A stretch of 64,000 bases of DNA from Castor canadensis (Eukaryota; Chordata; Mammalia; Rodentia; Castoridae), in contig NC_133394.1 in the NCBI RefSeq assembly GCF_047511655.1, positions 61,288,501 through 61,352,500 of the forward strand, read 5' to 3'. The translations under genes were made by a program, and so were the position numbers. Positions 46,676 through 61,009 of the stretch are shown piece by piece (the stretch's first letter is position 1; every line of letters begins with the position of its first letter). The notes below the pieces were generated by a model. That model did no database searches. It was not told the origin of the DNA and was given only the letters and a program-made list of their open reading frames with translations.

Positions 46676-47934
46676 AATATTAATGGAATAAAATATAGGT
46701 CAAAAGAAAGCTAAAATGTATTTTTAGTTGTCACTGGTAGAATTAGTTATCTGTCTTCGCATTAGGCATATTTTGAATATAGCACATAGCACTTATTATA
46801 GTTATTTATGCTTAAGTGACAAAATTAAGGCACTGAGACAAGCAATAAAGTCACTGAGCCCTTCATTTTCTACTTACTTTCATGAAAATATACTTAGAGA
46901 AGAAAATAAGCTTGTACTAATTTTTTCTATGTTATTTAAACCGTTGCCTATTGATATCCACTTAGGGAAAAACACAAAGGGGGCTGGAGAATATTGAGAT
47001 AGCCTCCATTCAATCATGCCTTATAATACTTTGTACCTCCTCTACCTAATAATTGGAACAAAAATGTGTTCACTAATAATCAATTTTCAGTCATTCATGG
47101 ATTAATGAGAGTTTGTGGAGTTGTTTGTTATCTCATCTTTGATTTTCATTATTCTCTTTTTGGCTTCCAACCATGGAATTCTCATGTTATTCGTTAGAAT
47201 CCACATTACTGAATGACCTGGCAAATAATGGGCTCTGAAACACAAGCCTGTCTTTTACTATTTCTTAGCAGTTCTCCAAAAAGTGATGTTGCATCAGGAA
47301 GAGGTCAAAACAATTAACTTAATGAAATTTATTAATATTTATAGGTTTCAATGGTCCATTACCATTCTTAATGGATCTGTTAAACTTTATAAAGAATGGG
47401 TAAGAAACTATTTCAATAATGCAGTTCACTTAAGAACCTCTAAGAATCTTATATTTTGTCCACTTCTCTGAAGGATCACATTTTGACTATTCAATAATAA
47501 CTCCTCTTTCCCCCTAAAGTCTTTAGATCTTACAATACTAAAACGTATTTTCATAGCAGGTACTTTGTCATGATGAGTGAATTTGAATGTGTTTCTTAGA
47601 AGACGAACAGTGGAAATAAACAGAGTGTTGGGCTTCAGTTGTAGCCAAGCCTTCCAAAAGAAATAAAGTGACTTGTTAATCCTTAGAGTACTGGAATTTG
47701 CTGGATTGTTAGCCAAATGAATATTTGGGAGATTGCCTGGGGTCTCTTGTGTGTGAACTCAAAATCTTGACTCTTTACTCTGAGGTAAGAGCAGAAGGAA
47801 GACGAAGGTAGGAACACTGATCCCAACTAAGAAGGAGTTAAAGACTGGAGAGACATAGTTCCTATTCACGAGTATGTGTGTGTGTGTGTGTTGAGAAATG
47901 GGCATGAAGTAAAGATGAGGTCAGCTGACTGTTA
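46676..47934. other. Intergenic, no recognised feature
   Basis: AT-rich unique sequence with a short (TG)n near 47876-47891. Confidence 0.35.
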
Positions 47935-47949
47935 GTGAGTGTCTTTTTT

Positions 47950-47984
47950 TTTTTAAATTTTATTATTCATATGTGCATACAAGG
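47950..47984 (-). mobile_element. Extremely short L1 3'-end insertion
   Basis: About 35 bp that on the minus strand read as the L1 tail (TGTATGCACATATGAATAAT, then AAAATTTAAAAA). It is flanked by the 15-bp duplication GTGAGTGTCTTTTTT at 47935-47949 and 47985-47999. The tail end of the same sequence is visible in the L1 ending near 34888. Confidence 0.8.
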
Positions 47985-47999
47985 GTGAGTGTCTTTTTT

Positions 48000-50084
48000 G
48001 GCACTCAGAACTAAGCAGCCAGTCTCTGTGAGACTGTTCCTGATCATTTCTGAGACTGTCTTAATGAAAGTCAATTTGGACATCTCTAGCCTGAGTAAAT
48101 TTCATGCAGTTTGATTTGGAAGATGTTTTTGTTGTTGATGGTAATGTCAGTTTTCTAGTTTAAAGATTCAACTAGGTTTTATTTCAACCTAGTTGGTCTT
48201 TTTGTCTCATCATTAAGTGTGTGTGAGTGCATGTGTGTGGGTGTTTGTATTTTTCAGCAGTCTCTCGGGGATATTAGAAAACACCTAGCCACACACTAAA
48301 AAGCAAACAACATCACCTATCCATTACATTTACAATGCAGCAATCCAAGAAGGTACTGAAAATACTATTTAAGGCACAGAAGAGAAATCTAGTTCCTTAA
48401 ACCCATTATTGATTGACTTTAATCAAATCACGAATCTCCCAATATCATGAAGTCTTCCAAGCTCTCATGTCCATAGTACCACTTTTCAGGCTGCACTAGA
48501 ATTAGGAGGAAAGCCCCCTCTGCACTGGTTTACATAAAAAAAATAGAAAGAAGGAGTCCCAGAAACTGTAGGTGCAATTTTTAAGGAACCCACCAATACT
48601 TTATGGTCACAGAAAATCTTTTTCTTGTTCTGTCTAGGTCAACCATTGGAACAGTTTCAGACCACATGAATTCCCAGGACTTTCTCTGTGTTCTACTCCA
48701 TCCATTTGTACCTATTTGCCTGTTGGATCAGCCCCTCATTGTCAGCTTGGCTCCAGGCTAGGGTTCTGCTATCCATACGTGGTTTCTCCAACTATGGCTC
48801 TGCATACCTTTTAAGACCAATGGTTTGGATCCTTCCTTTCCTTTCTGGAGTTTGGCTCCTTTTGAAATTCCTAACCTAGTTTTAAGGCTTCAGGCCCTTG
48901 TCCCCAGACTTTTTGATATCTGGCCAGTGCTCTGGCTGACCCCACTCATGCAGTCATATATTTAAAAGTATAAAACTGAGTAAGATTAAAAGTAGCTTTG
49001 GAACATATGTTTTTTGAAGCTTTAGCAAGGATATATTTTAATATAATAGGATAAAGTAGGAAGAAATTTAAAGAGAAGGGGGAAAAGATACCTCTTGCTA
49101 GAAGTGCAGAGACAAGCTTGGTTACATATGTTTTTATCTTCAAATGAAAACCAATTTTCTGATGTATGTTTTTCTAAACCTACATTTCTCTGGTGAAATG
49201 TCCTATTTTCTTATCAGCAAAATGTTATATGAAAGCTAATTGAGAAGAAAACACAGGATTTTTTCTGCATTTTGAGCAACTGTAAGGAATTTACTTGTTT
49301 GCAATTATTTGTGATTAAATGATTAAATGCAAAGGCATTTTAAAGAGTGTAAGTGTTCTACACATGTTTGGCACTATTATTTTTAAGCAAAGCTGAAAGT
49401 CTCAAGGTAAACCAATGTCTTGACTTTTTTCTAAATTTATTGTTGATTCAGATTTCTACAGGAAGTAGCTATTTCCTTTTACAAAGTTTCATGTATTAAT
49501 GGCTCAATTTAGGGAAATAATTTTATATGTGTGCTACAAATAATAGTATTAAGAAAAATCATTTGAATGAAAGTTACTTCCAAATATGCTTATGTCATTT
49601 TTCAATTTTGCCAATTTAGTGAAAATATTTGATAATACTGAGGATTTGGATGATGAATCCTCTTCCCTACACTTCATATAAAAACAATTTCCTCTCAACT
49701 AGTAATATCCATTGATGAGAATGCAAGGTTAGATAGTCATCTACACCAGTTACATGGCAATTATCTTGGAGAATGGCGTGTTAATTTACTTAGCAAAAAG
49801 AACTTGAAATTTTCTACATTTTTAAAAAGAGGAAAGTTAGGTAAATGTGTACATGTGAGTTTGTGTGTGATTCATGTTATTCCATAGGGACAAATTTGAA
49901 CGTTCTTTAAACCTGGGTCATTTGAGCTCAGTAGTCATCTTGAAACCCATATGATATTCTGACTTGTGTAGGATGTAGGAATCATGTCATTGATGTCATT
50001 CAATTTATCATACAAATGGGAATGTAGTCAATACATAGTTTTAGTTCTTAATAGTGTACTCTTAAATGAAAATAGCTGTCACTA
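48000..50084. other. Intergenic, no recognised feature
   Basis: Unique AT-rich sequence; 48600-48900 is less AT rich but holds no recognisable gene or repeat. Confidence 0.35.
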
Positions 50085-50545
50085 TTAAAGGAGACTAAGG
50101 GAGGAGGAAAAGAAGAAAATGCTAGAGAGTGAAAAGTACTGAAATACATCACATCTGTGTAGGAACAAGACATAGTGAAATACACTGAAACTGTTGAACA
50201 ATAACAAGGTAGGAGAAAAAGCACAAGGAAAATAAAAAATATATTTACAGGTAAAATATCAAGGTAAAATCCCAGTGAACAATGAGCAGACACAAAAACA
50301 ATGAAGGGCAGGAATAGAAAACAGGTCCTGTTAAGGGGAGAGTAATAGTGGGAGAGGGAGGGTAAATGAAGAGAGCAAAGGAGGGCGAATATACATCTAT
50401 GGATACGGAACATTGAACTTGTTAAAGTCATTTTAAGAAGGTACATGAGAGAAGAAGGATAATAATGGAGAGGCTCAACCAAACCTGGGTACAAAATATA
50501 TATGAAATGTCACAACAAAACCCCCTAGGTATTTACCAATCAAAT
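50085..50545 (+). mobile_element. L1 3' UTR fragment
   Basis: It shows the same order of segments as the 3' UTR at 42600-43127, with a purine-rich AGTGGGAGAGGGAGGG tract, GAATATACATCTATGGATAC and a final AAAACCCCCTAGGTATTTAC. No ORF2 part is attached. Confidence 0.6.
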
Positions 50546-51631
50546 GTTTTTAAAAAGGAAATAATTGCCACTGGAAAAAATTGCTTGCAACTATGCATTT
50601 TCTAAACATAAGTAGACAAGCATGCTGAAATCAAAGTTACATCAGAAAAACTGACCCAAAACAGTTTCCTGTAGGGAATTTCATGAATACTCAGAAGTCA
50701 TGGAACTCTAGCTTTGGCTGAAGACTTTGTAAATAAATCTTGTACAGCATAGTGAACTGGAGGTTGGAGGCTATTTAGTATAAATAAGCAAAACCAGAGC
50801 TTGTGCTTGACATACTATATTACAGAAGACTGTCCCCCAAGATTTTCAAGAATTGGAATTCATAATAAAGCCAAATGTATCCTGGAAGTCTAATGAGCAG
50901 ATGAAAATGACCATCAATTATATGACATTTTTAAACAAGCACATTGAACCATGAGCTACTGACTATTTGAAATATCTTTGTGATACTAGTCTGGGGTTAT
51001 GCTTGCAATTTTAATTGCTAAATTTGGGATACCATTGAACTTTATTAAGGGAAAAAGATAATTGTAAACTATGTGACAAGCACAACATAAATTTTTTTTT
51101 CAGTTATATTGCTCAGTTTCTTGTAACAAACAACAAGATTTGCATTCTGTTCTCAATTTAGAGATGAAGACCTAGATTCAAGCTGCAGGAATAAAACTTG
51201 TGGGGAGTTCTCAAATATCACTCATTCCTTTATTTGTTTATTTATCTTAAAGAAGCAAGTAAACATAAGTTTCATTCATTGAGAGAGATATGTTTATCTA
51301 TTGCAGATCAAAGAGGAAATGGTGTGATTCCCACAACTGTGGAAACTCCAGGGATGACTAAATAATGAGTCACTGAACCATGAGCTCAGTTTCAAGAGTG
51401 GGATGATGGAGCAAGAGTTTATAGGCTGGAACAGGAGATCAAAGAAAGGGCGGAACTTAGACATATGCATTTGGAAGAGGGTACTGTACATAAACATATA
51501 TATTTCACAGCTTCAGTTTAAATCTCAAGGTCATTAGGGATACCATTTTCCTTCAATTTTCTGCATTCTTTCTCTTTTCCTTGATTCCAATAATTACCCC
51601 ACAGTCAGGAGCGAACCCACTCACTGGCTAT

Positions 51632-51634
<3 letters not shown>
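50546..51634. other. Intergenic, no recognised feature
   Basis: AT-rich unique sequence. Confidence 0.35.

Positions 51635-51685
<51 letters not shown>
51635..51685. repeat. (CA)n microsatellite
   Basis: About 25 uninterrupted CA units. Confidence 0.95.
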
Positions 51686-51686
<1 letters not shown>

Positions 51687-54600
51687 CTCAAGAGATATAA
51701 AATAATTTTAGGAACCAGAGGAAATACTATAAACCTCTCACCCTTTAGGGTCTTGACCCTCAGATTCCTGTGGAGGAGAACCCTGGAGGCTCCTTAAATT
51801 CAGTTCAGTTCAATTCAATTAGGAAGCATTGTCTTTCACAGAGGACCATCTGCTATTCTTCTCTCTAATTGTGCTTCTCGCCTTTCTTCAAGGTCAACTT
51901 GGAAAACTTGACCCATTGAATCCACCTTTAGAAAACCTCTTCCCCATTAAAAAAAAAGGAAGACCAAGATGAGATAAGCTATATTTCAGTTTCTTTTAAG
52001 GATGACTTACATGAAGCTCTGACTCTCTTCCTTTCAAAACCCAATCTGAGCAATCCATCAGCAACCCATGACCCAGCAAAAAAAAAGATGACTGAGCTGG
52101 GCTGGCAAAGTGCGTTGTGAAGATAAGGGTGATTTTATCACCTTTGATGTACCTCATAAGAGTCCATCTGGTTCAGTATTTTATTATCAATAAAAAATCA
52201 AAAGAATATAGCATTAAGTCTAAAATTCAGGGTCATCCCGGGCTCTCTTAGTAACACTCAGTCATAGGAATTTGGAATTGGAATTCAATTCTCCATTGAA
52301 TGCAAGGCCCTTGCATTCAACTGCCTTAGAAAGGCAAAATAATAAGAATAGTGCTTATGAAGCATGCCAAGTAAAATATTAGATTTAATTTATTGTACAT
52401 GTTTTCTCTTATATATTTTATATTCTCTCAAATTCTTACAGTAATCATCATTGCTGGATTGTTATGCTCGATTTATAGTTTAGAAGTCTGACATTCATAA
52501 GCTTTAGGAAGACTTTGAAGAGCAGAGGAAATAGATGTAAAAAAATTACTCTGTACCATAGAAAAATTTTGCAGGCTACAAAAAGTAGATTGAGAAAGTC
52601 ATAGCTAGATATGAGGCAACTTGAGAGAAAGAGGGTTTTCTTAAAAGAATTTCTAGTGTTTTAGGGATAACACTTCAATCTAAACTAGTGTTTAGAATTT
52701 TGCTTTGTGTTTGATAAAAAAAGGGGTTACTATAAGCTTGGAGAAGCTATGTGGGTGAAGTAATAGACACAGTAGCAAAGTGACTTCAAAGATAGAGGTG
52801 TTTGAGTTCAGAGATAGACAGGGAAATGAGCAGACGAGAGGCTGTCTCTTTTACTAATGAGTCCTGTGGACTTAGTTTGAACCTAATGGAGATAGGGAAT
52901 GCAAGAAGTATCTGAGGGATCTGCCTTTGCTGGTACAGAGCTATCTATCAAGTGGCCTAGGAACAACAAGATACAATAGCACTCTGGGCCAGAAGCCGGT
53001 GTTAAGCATCACTCCCAAGAGCCTTTGCTAACCAGGACCTCAACAACAAGTGGCAGGCAAGTGAGGAGTGCTTGCCAACTTTGTTCTACCCATGTGGAGA
53101 CCACAGAAATAGATGGATGAGACTCTGCTATTGCACAGGGAGGGCCTGAGATTTGTGCTATTGCTGTTATTGTAAGGACAGGATAGTAAGGTAAGGCTTG
53201 GGGAAAATGGGAATTGCAATAAAAAAGTAGTTCTTAAACTGAGGGTACCTAATAGAGGGAAGTTTTTCTAAAAGAGCCATGCCTATGTCCTACTTCCAGA
53301 GTTCTGATTTAGAAAGCCTAAGGGGACGTTTGGTGGCAGGGTGATGAAAAGGCTCATGAGTAATTCTCATGCTTATGCTTGGTTGAAAGCCAGTGCCTTA
53401 AATTTATCAGCTTGTGTCAGAGGTGGAAATAGCTATTAAAAACAAAATTGAAGTTTTGGAAATTATTTCCCTTTTTGACTCCTCATCCCTTTCTCCCACC
53501 TTCCCACATTCTCATGAAAATAACTTCCTTTCCCTAGTATGGGTTTTGTTAATTCCTCACTGAAGGCTTCTCTGATGGGGAATTACTGCAAGATTCAGCC
53601 AGCCTTAACCCCCTGGATTCTTCAGACTTGGACTCAGATGAAAAGAAAAGTGAAGAATGTAAACATCCTTTTTTCTTCCTTAAAAGAAAATGGCTGCAAT
53701 CTTATTTCATTTGATCAGATCTGGTCAGTGTTAAACAACTGAGTGAATATTTTGCTTGAAACATCCTCTCTCTTCCACTACTATTTCTACAGGTTGTTCC
53801 ACTGTTATTTTTTCTTAAGAGTTATTAATGGAATTTAGACATCAAAGCACTTTCAGCTCCATTTCCCAAGACCTGTTCCATATATGACAAATACAACCCT
53901 GTAGAGTTGTAAGCCACACAGAGATCCTTCACCATCCATACCTTCATAAAATCCCATGTGAACCAAGGGAGTAGGTCTTCATTATGTAGAAGCTACAGTA
54001 TTAAAAATAAACTGGGTTAGTGACCTAATTCTAGTTCAAGGACTCCTTTATTCCTCAATGTTATTTGAGATTTTCAAGTTTTTGTCTTCTGGAAATAAAG
54101 CTAAACTACAATAACAGCAGCAATTTTTTTAGAGTAAAAATTTCAAATGCTTGTTTTAGTAATTGAGCAAACAGAGGTCAAAATAACATCAGGAATTAAG
54201 CATATCTCTCCATTACTCTCCAGAAATTAAAGAAGAGAGAATAGATGAGTTTCCAGTTTGAAAGTCAAGTTCAACAGTCTTTTTATATTATGACTTAGTG
54301 GAAGGGCCCTGAGCTTGTAAAGAGAGGCGATGCTTTCAGTACTGGGGGAAAAGCAGTCTTCAGTTCTGGGAATGTGGTAACCTGGTGGCCAGTTGAATAC
54401 CCTTAGGAGGACTGACCCTGTCAACAGCTGGGAAACACAGCATAGCTGCTCTACTTAGGGAAGAGACACATTCTCATCAGATATGGTCCAACTACGAGGG
54501 TGTGTTTGTATCATGAGAAAAAAGAAATGCTGTTTGTTTCAACTGAGAACTGTAGAATGTCTCAATCTCATTTTTTTAATGCTCCATCTTCTCTTTTTTA

Positions 54601-54784
54601 TTAGCCTGTGAGAAAGTTTTAACTTAAAGACAATTGTGCAAATCAGAAATGCATAATAATCATGTGACCATTTAACATTGATATTTGCCATTTATCTCTT
54701 TAAAATTTTATGGGAATATATTACAATTGAAATTTAATGTTTGCCACACATAAGATAAAAGAGAACTAAACTCCTTTTCAATTT
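51686..54784. other. Intergenic, no recognised feature
   Basis: Three kilobases without a recognised repeat or coding frame; some direct repetition of CAGTT/CAATT occurs near 51800. Confidence 0.35.
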
Positions 54785-54890
54785 TTAAGAGGATTTTGCT
54801 ATATAGCCAGGGTGGCTTGGAACTCACAATCATCTTGCTTCAGCCTCCCAAGAGCTGGGATTTCAGGTGTGCACTACCAGGACTTTAAGC
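54785..54890 (-). mobile_element. B1 SINE
   Basis: GATTTTGCTATATAGCCAGG, TGGCTTGGAACTCACAATCA and CAAGAGCTGGGATTTCAGGT form a reversed B1. Confidence 0.82.
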
Positions 54891-56889
54891 TCTTCATTAC
54901 ACTTGTTATACTTCAACATAGTCAGTTAGTTTGGGTCTATTATTTATAAGGTGAAAAGAAATTTTATTTCTCAAAATCTTTTGTTCTTTACTGGTTGAAT
55001 TTATATAACTGATTTACCCTCCCCAAATCTTAGGGTTTTTTTTCAATATTTATGGAAAGTTAGTACCTCCATAACATTATTATATAATGGGTTTGAGATT
55101 TTAAAAAATCTTACAATTTTCTCTAACACATTCTTTGGGACTATTTCATTATAAAATCGAAACTGTGTGTTGTTACATTAATATTTCCATTTCAAAGGAC
55201 TCATTTTACAGGAGTTACAAGGTTCAATTTGTCAGGGCTATTCATATATTTTTGTATTACCCACAATATATAGTGGAGTAAATGAACAGGACCTTTACTA
55301 AAAGTGGAAAAAAGAATGAATGCTTATTAACTAAAAATGAAACTTTTACTCACATTTTTCAGTGAAGAGACCATGTGGTTTGACACATAAAGTTGCATAT
55401 AAACAACACCAGGGGAGTTTGGGGGATCAATTTTAATGCCTTGCTTCTTCTTCCAGCTGCCTCTTAGTAATACCTCAAGATCTAATACATTTTTCCATTT
55501 AGACAATTACCATGTTCTCAATTATATAAACATTTGAATTGTTTCTCTTTTTATTGATTTATAGATTCTATTGATCTACGTAAAACAAGTCCTTGAGGTT
55601 TTCTAACCCACCTTTCTTCTGTCCCTAAATTCTTCCATGTGATCATGCTGATCCCAGCAGTTATTGGAGTGAACAGAGAAACACAAAATTACTTGAGTGT
55701 TCATTTCTGTAGAAGGAAATGAACAGAATACCACCAGCATCCCATAAAGACCCAAACTGCATGTAAACATACTCCATTCAAATGAAAAGAGACAAAGGTC
55801 AATATATAGAGAGCTCAAAGACTCAGATTAAATGGCCATACAGGACATGTTTCATGGGTCATTGGAATGAAGTTATATCACTAAAACTAAACTTTTATTC
55901 TATAACTTTTTAATATGTGTGTTTTACAGGAATACTGTCCTGGAAAATAAGGAAATGAGAGGAATTATCTTTAGTTTTAAAAATTATTATTCATTAACTG
56001 ATTTAAACTTTAACTCAAGAGTTTTTAACAACTACCTAATTTTCACATCTAAATCTCACACAAATAGGCACTGGAGGAAAAGCAGAACATATTTTCTAAT
56101 TTCAGAGACTGGAGGAGAGGAGTAATTAAGCAGATATTTGCTTGGAGAAATATTTGTTATAATGTTTCCAATGTTCTTTTACAGCTATTTTACAAGAAAT
56201 CCAAGATTCATCTGTTTCTGGCAACTTGAGTGAAGGTAAGGGCTGTGGCTGATTTTTAGTCTGGCTTATATGTAAAAGAAGGGCACAAATGAGGTTGAAA
56301 AGCCAGTCCGAGACAGCCCTTGAGATACAGCTTTAGTTTCTGTCTCATTTGAAGCATATTAAAAAATCATGATGTATAGAACATTGTAGTTTGGAGATGG
56401 ATAGAAAGAGAAATAAGACATGGCTTTTGCTTCAAAAATAGATTGTAATTCAGTGAGTGTGGCACAACTTGTGTAATAGACAAGTCATATTTAGGGAGTA
56501 AACCAAGCAAAGGTTGTGGGGAACATGCTAGAGGTGAGCCCTGTTGGAAATGTTATACCCTCATCACTCTGATAATTGAAGTGCTACTGTTGGGAATCTT
56601 TAATCCCTGACCTTGCAGAGTGATCAGTGTCACACGTCCTAGTTTGTGTGTGTGTGTTTTGGATAGGGGTAGCACTTGAACACAAATCCTACCTGTATTG
56701 GAAATCTGGTTGCACTCTTTATTCCACCCAAATATCTAGTTTTTTCATGATATCTATACTCTCAGTGATTCTTAAGCCTTTGAACAATATATATTCTTTA
56801 GAAAATGTGAATAAACCATATGTTCCTTCCTACACTGTGGGGGAGAGGAGCACATGAACATTTCGGGGACTTCTTCCAATGATTCTGGG
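54891..56889. other. Intergenic, no recognised feature
   Basis: AT-rich unique sequence. Confidence 0.35.
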
Positions 56890-57010
56890 AAAATCATCAA
56901 CTTCTCTGTTTTTCAGTTTCTCAACCTATAAAATGTAAATAACCTTCTACCACAAGATTTGGAGAATAAACTGAGATAATTAAATAAAATATCTAACACA
57001 GATTCTAGGG
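56890..57010 (+). repeat. MIR SINE (3' part)
   Basis: TTTCTCAACCTATAAAATGT and GAGAATAAACTGAGATAATT follow the MIR consensus order. Confidence 0.6.
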
Positions 57011-57539
57011 CAAATATAGGGAAAGTGGCAACCATGATCTTATTCTTTCTTTCTTTTTCACTATGACACTGTGTTCTTTCTTTTACTGTGATAGATCCCA
57101 TCACAGAAGCAAGACTGGGGGACAAAATAAAGGACTGTTCACAAAGGAAGGTGACAGAGGGAAGTGACAAAAGGAGACAAAGGGATAAATGAGTTTCATG
57201 CCCAGGCATAAAATATAGTAGAATAAGGAAGTCTGGGGACTTCAAAGAAGTTATCCATGGGGATATATAGGAGAATCTGACTCTTCTCTGACAGTGGATA
57301 ATTTATTGATTTAATATAATAATAATGCTAATTGTGCCCATAGCACTTTCACACTTATGATACTAGTAGTATCATCTGAATCTGGGAAGTTTTTGTTTAG
57401 TTACTACACCTACTTCCTCTCTACATTATTATAATTGTTATTCTTTGTAGCTAAAAACATGGAGAATTAAAGATTAAGTAATTTATACAACATAAAGTGT
57501 CTTTGTCACCTTTGGGATATTACCTAATATTTTTGAAAC

Positions 57540-57655
57540 TGAGATTTTCTTTCCATAAAATGGGATGATGGTTATAATATGTACTACATAGGATTGTTGT
57601 AGGGAATAAGTGAGTTTAAAACTCTGAGCAGTTCCTGACATACCTTAGACAGTCT
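57540..57655 (+). repeat. MIR SINE (3' part)
   Basis: TTTCCATAAAATGGGATGAT, TAGGATTGTTGTAGGGAATA and GAGCAGTTCCTGACATACC match MIR. Confidence 0.72.
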
Positions 57656-59499
57656 ATACACTTCAGATCTCACTATTTATTACAACCAAGCAAGGTGGAT
57701 GCTAGAAGGAAGGAAAAGGATATGATGAAAGTCAATTCTCATGCAAAGATTTACCATACAAAAGTGCATCTTTTAGGAATTAAATCAGTGTTTTCAATAT
57801 TTTGGTCCTTATTTCCTAGGTTTCCAGTGGCTACTCCATTTGTTGAACCAATGGCATTTATTGTTTTAGAGTGAGGATAGGTATATAGAACAAGGAGGTC
57901 TTTTGTTCTTTGAATCCTCAGGCTCACATTTTTAAATCAATTGCAGGTTTAATCATGAAGCCACATTTTGTTTAAACAAAAAGTGTATTTTATAAATTCT
58001 GAAATCTTCCCTTTGCTTTCAAAAGGCTGGTCTTGCTTTACAAAAGTATTAGAGTATAGTATTCACAAACATCCATGGCTTAAGAAAAAAAACACTAGGA
58101 ACAGCAAAATTTAGAAGGTAGAGTAGGAAAAGAGAGAACTATAGATAGGAATGCCATGACTCACCTACTTGGTTATTCGTGCCCTTGGGAAAGGGATTGA
58201 GGAATGTTGTGAGCTCCTTAGTAAAGTCAGGCATGTGGACCAGCATGGCACTAGAAAGTCTCTAGGCAGAAGAGCCATGTCTGAAGACTGCTTCAAAGAA
58301 TTTTACATACTGTGGCATGGTGAAGAAAACTGACTGATAGTCCTTGAGTCTCCCACCAGGGTCTCATTCTTGCTGTCTGGAGGTCATTTCAATTTCCACT
58401 GTAGCACAGGAAGGTGAATCTAAAACAAAGCTTGGCTCTATCAGCAAGTTGAGGAGCCAGAAATCAGTTTTAGGGGAAACCAGGACTACTAGAATTGTAG
58501 AGCAGACTACTGAGAAGGAAGTGTTCCAGTTAGCCAAGGAGTTCCATTGCATCTTTGGTTCACTGTCCACATCCAAGTATACTGCTGGACAAAAGAGTCT
58601 CAGAATGTAAGAAAAATGACCTTTTCTGTCACAGTATTTGTTACCCTCTTATGCCATCTTAGGTGACTTGTTTAAAGGGCCCTTCCTTCTTCTTCCAGAT
58701 TCCTGTACAACTCCATTGCTCACCAACATGCATGCCCTAACCCATCCCCAAAGCCTTTTAGCTAATCAGGAAAGATTGTGAACCTTTGATCTGGACAAAT
58801 GCCAGGTGAGGGGCAGGTACAACTGCATCAGGGATATAAGGAGGAGCCACTGTCAGCCATTTTGTGCCTGTGTGCTTGCTTAGCAGGAGTGAGTACATGC
58901 TTGAACCCTCTTGATCAAGAGAAAATTGACTTGTCAAGATTTTCTGTCTCTCATGTGTCTGTTTTTGACACCAGAGGGTTATCAATTCCAACAAGAGGAA
59001 AGGACAATTATGAAAGAACTCTGAGTTGAAAATGTCCTGGAGCTTACAAAGTTCTGGGAATTATTTGAAATCCTCAAAACCAAAATTAAAAGATCATGAT
59101 GAATATATGGTACATTTTTAGAGACTTCCCCTTTAAAGTTGGGCTAAATGACCACTAAGTACAATTGGATCACCCTAAAAAATCTGGAAAAATGTAGCAT
59201 CACAGAGCTCAAAGCCACAAAAAACATCCAATCAAAGATTACTGCTAAGTGAGGAAACAGGAAATGTGATCCATAACTTGGAGAAAAGTCAGTCAATAGA
59301 ATAGACTAAAAAGAAAATAGATGTCAAAATTAATTAAGATACATGAGATTTAAATAGTAAAAGACAAATATATACATAAATATGCATGTGTATATACACA
59401 TGAACATAGATACATGAATACAGGTAAAATAAAGCATAAAGTGATGACATAAATGGAAAACATAAACAGACTCAAATGGAACTTTATAAAATAAAATAT
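57656..59499. other. Intergenic, no assigned feature
   Basis: A 58,340-59,030 patch is less AT rich and holds short open frames on both strands with no recognisable domain. It includes a TATAAGGAGGAGCC segment near 58835 that could belong to an old LTR, but I could not define ends. Confidence 0.3.
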
Positions 59500-59932
59500 C
59501 CCAAATAAAAGCTGTGGATGACATAATCAGCAGGCATAGATACCACAGAAGACAGTATCACTGAATATGAAGACATATGATAGGAAATATCCAAAATGAA
59601 GCACAGAAAATAAAAGGCTGAAAATTTTTTCTTCAGTAACCTATGAGACAAGTAAAATTATTTAACATATGTGCAATTAGAATTTCATAAGGCAAAGAGG
59701 AGCATGATATTCCAAGAAGTAATTGCAAAATTGTCCAAATTTGATTTTTTAAAAAACTGTAAACCCACAAACACAAAAAGCAAAAAGAAATCCAAGTAAA
59801 ATAAATGTAAATAAAACCTTGCTAACAGCTAAAACATTGTTTTGAAAGGTACTCTTAAAAATAACCAAAACTCCAAGACATATCAATTTCACAAAAGCAA
59901 GGATAAAAAGCACATCGAAATTAAGAGATTTA

Positions 59933-60005
59933 GCTGGGGATGTAATTCGGTGGTAGAGCGCTTGCCTTGCATGTGCAAAGCCTTAGGTCAATCACCAGCA
60001 CTGAA
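59933..60005 (+). mobile_element. ID SINE monomer
   Basis: GCTGGGGATGTAATTCGGTG then GTAGAGCGCTTGCCTTGC and TCAATCACCAGCACTG. This is the best-preserved ID A box in the window; the B box has decayed, so it is not a tRNA gene. Confidence 0.85.
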
Positions 60006-60916
60006 AAAGCAATTTTAAAGGAAGTTATGTAAATCCAAGGAAAATGATTTAGTTCTCTAAAATGTTGGTAGAAAAAAAGGTATTAAAGTTCCATGTCTAA
60101 CAAAATATCCTTAAAATAAAGTGAGGCAAAAATTGAAAAGCTTATTGTATTATGTATGTGGAAAATCAGAAGATCTTAAATCTCCAGATAACATTTAAAA
60201 ATAAAAAAATTAGAGAATTTGCACAATCTGATTTCCAGATTTATAAACTTACACTATTCAAGGATGCATAGTATTGAAAAGTAGATATATAGATCAATGA
60301 AATGGAAATAACAGCCCAGAAATAAACCAATACTTACATAACTGATAGATTTTTCAACATAGGTATCAAAAATTCATGGCGGGGGTGGGGGAAGAGTGTT
60401 TTCATCAAATTGTGCTGGAATAATTATGTACCTGAATGAGAAAAACTGAATCCCAACCCTTTCATTATACCATACATTAAAAACTAAGCAATCAAAATAT
60501 ATAATTAAACATAGGAACGAAAGCCATAAAACTTTTAGAAGAAAACATGGGAGAAAATCTTGATGACTTCTAGCTAGCCTAGGCAAAGAATTATTAGATG
60601 AGAGATAATCATAAGACATAGATGAAAATGTAATGAATTGGCCTTTCAAAAGATGGTAAGAAGATGAAGCATGGGAGAAAATATTTGTAAAACATATCTG
60701 ACGTAAGATGTGTTTTTGGGTGTTTATACATATGTGAGTATATTATAAAGAACTTTCACAACTCAATAAAAAAACTAAAAATAAAGGATTTGGGCATTTC
60801 ATAAAAGAGGATATGCAAATGGCTAACCAGCTCAAACAAATTTTCAACATTATTTATATTATGAAAATATCAACAAAAACCAACATTAAAATACCCATTA
60901 AAATGACTTAAATTGA

Positions 60917-61009
60917 TTTAGATTTTTGGTTTTGGCAGTGCTGGGGTTTGAATCATGAGCTTCACACTTGCTAGATAGGTGCTTTACCACTTGAGCTACA
61001 CATCCAGCC
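60917..61009 (-). mobile_element. ID-type SINE with 18-bp target-site duplication
   Basis: Plus-strand GCTGGGGTTTGAATCATGAG and GGTGCTTTACCACTTGAGCT are reversed ID boxes. The duplication TAAAATGACTTAAATTGA flanks it at 60899-60916 and 61010-61027. Confidence 0.9.

Noticed and set aside
58344..59030. Overlapping short frames as a small gene or old retrocopy
   Set aside because: No recognisable protein family, no poly(A) or flanking duplication, and frames of similar length occur on both strands by chance.
59933..60005. A tRNA gene
   Set aside because: It has a tRNA-like A box, but the B box is decayed and the body and A-rich tail are those of an ID SINE.
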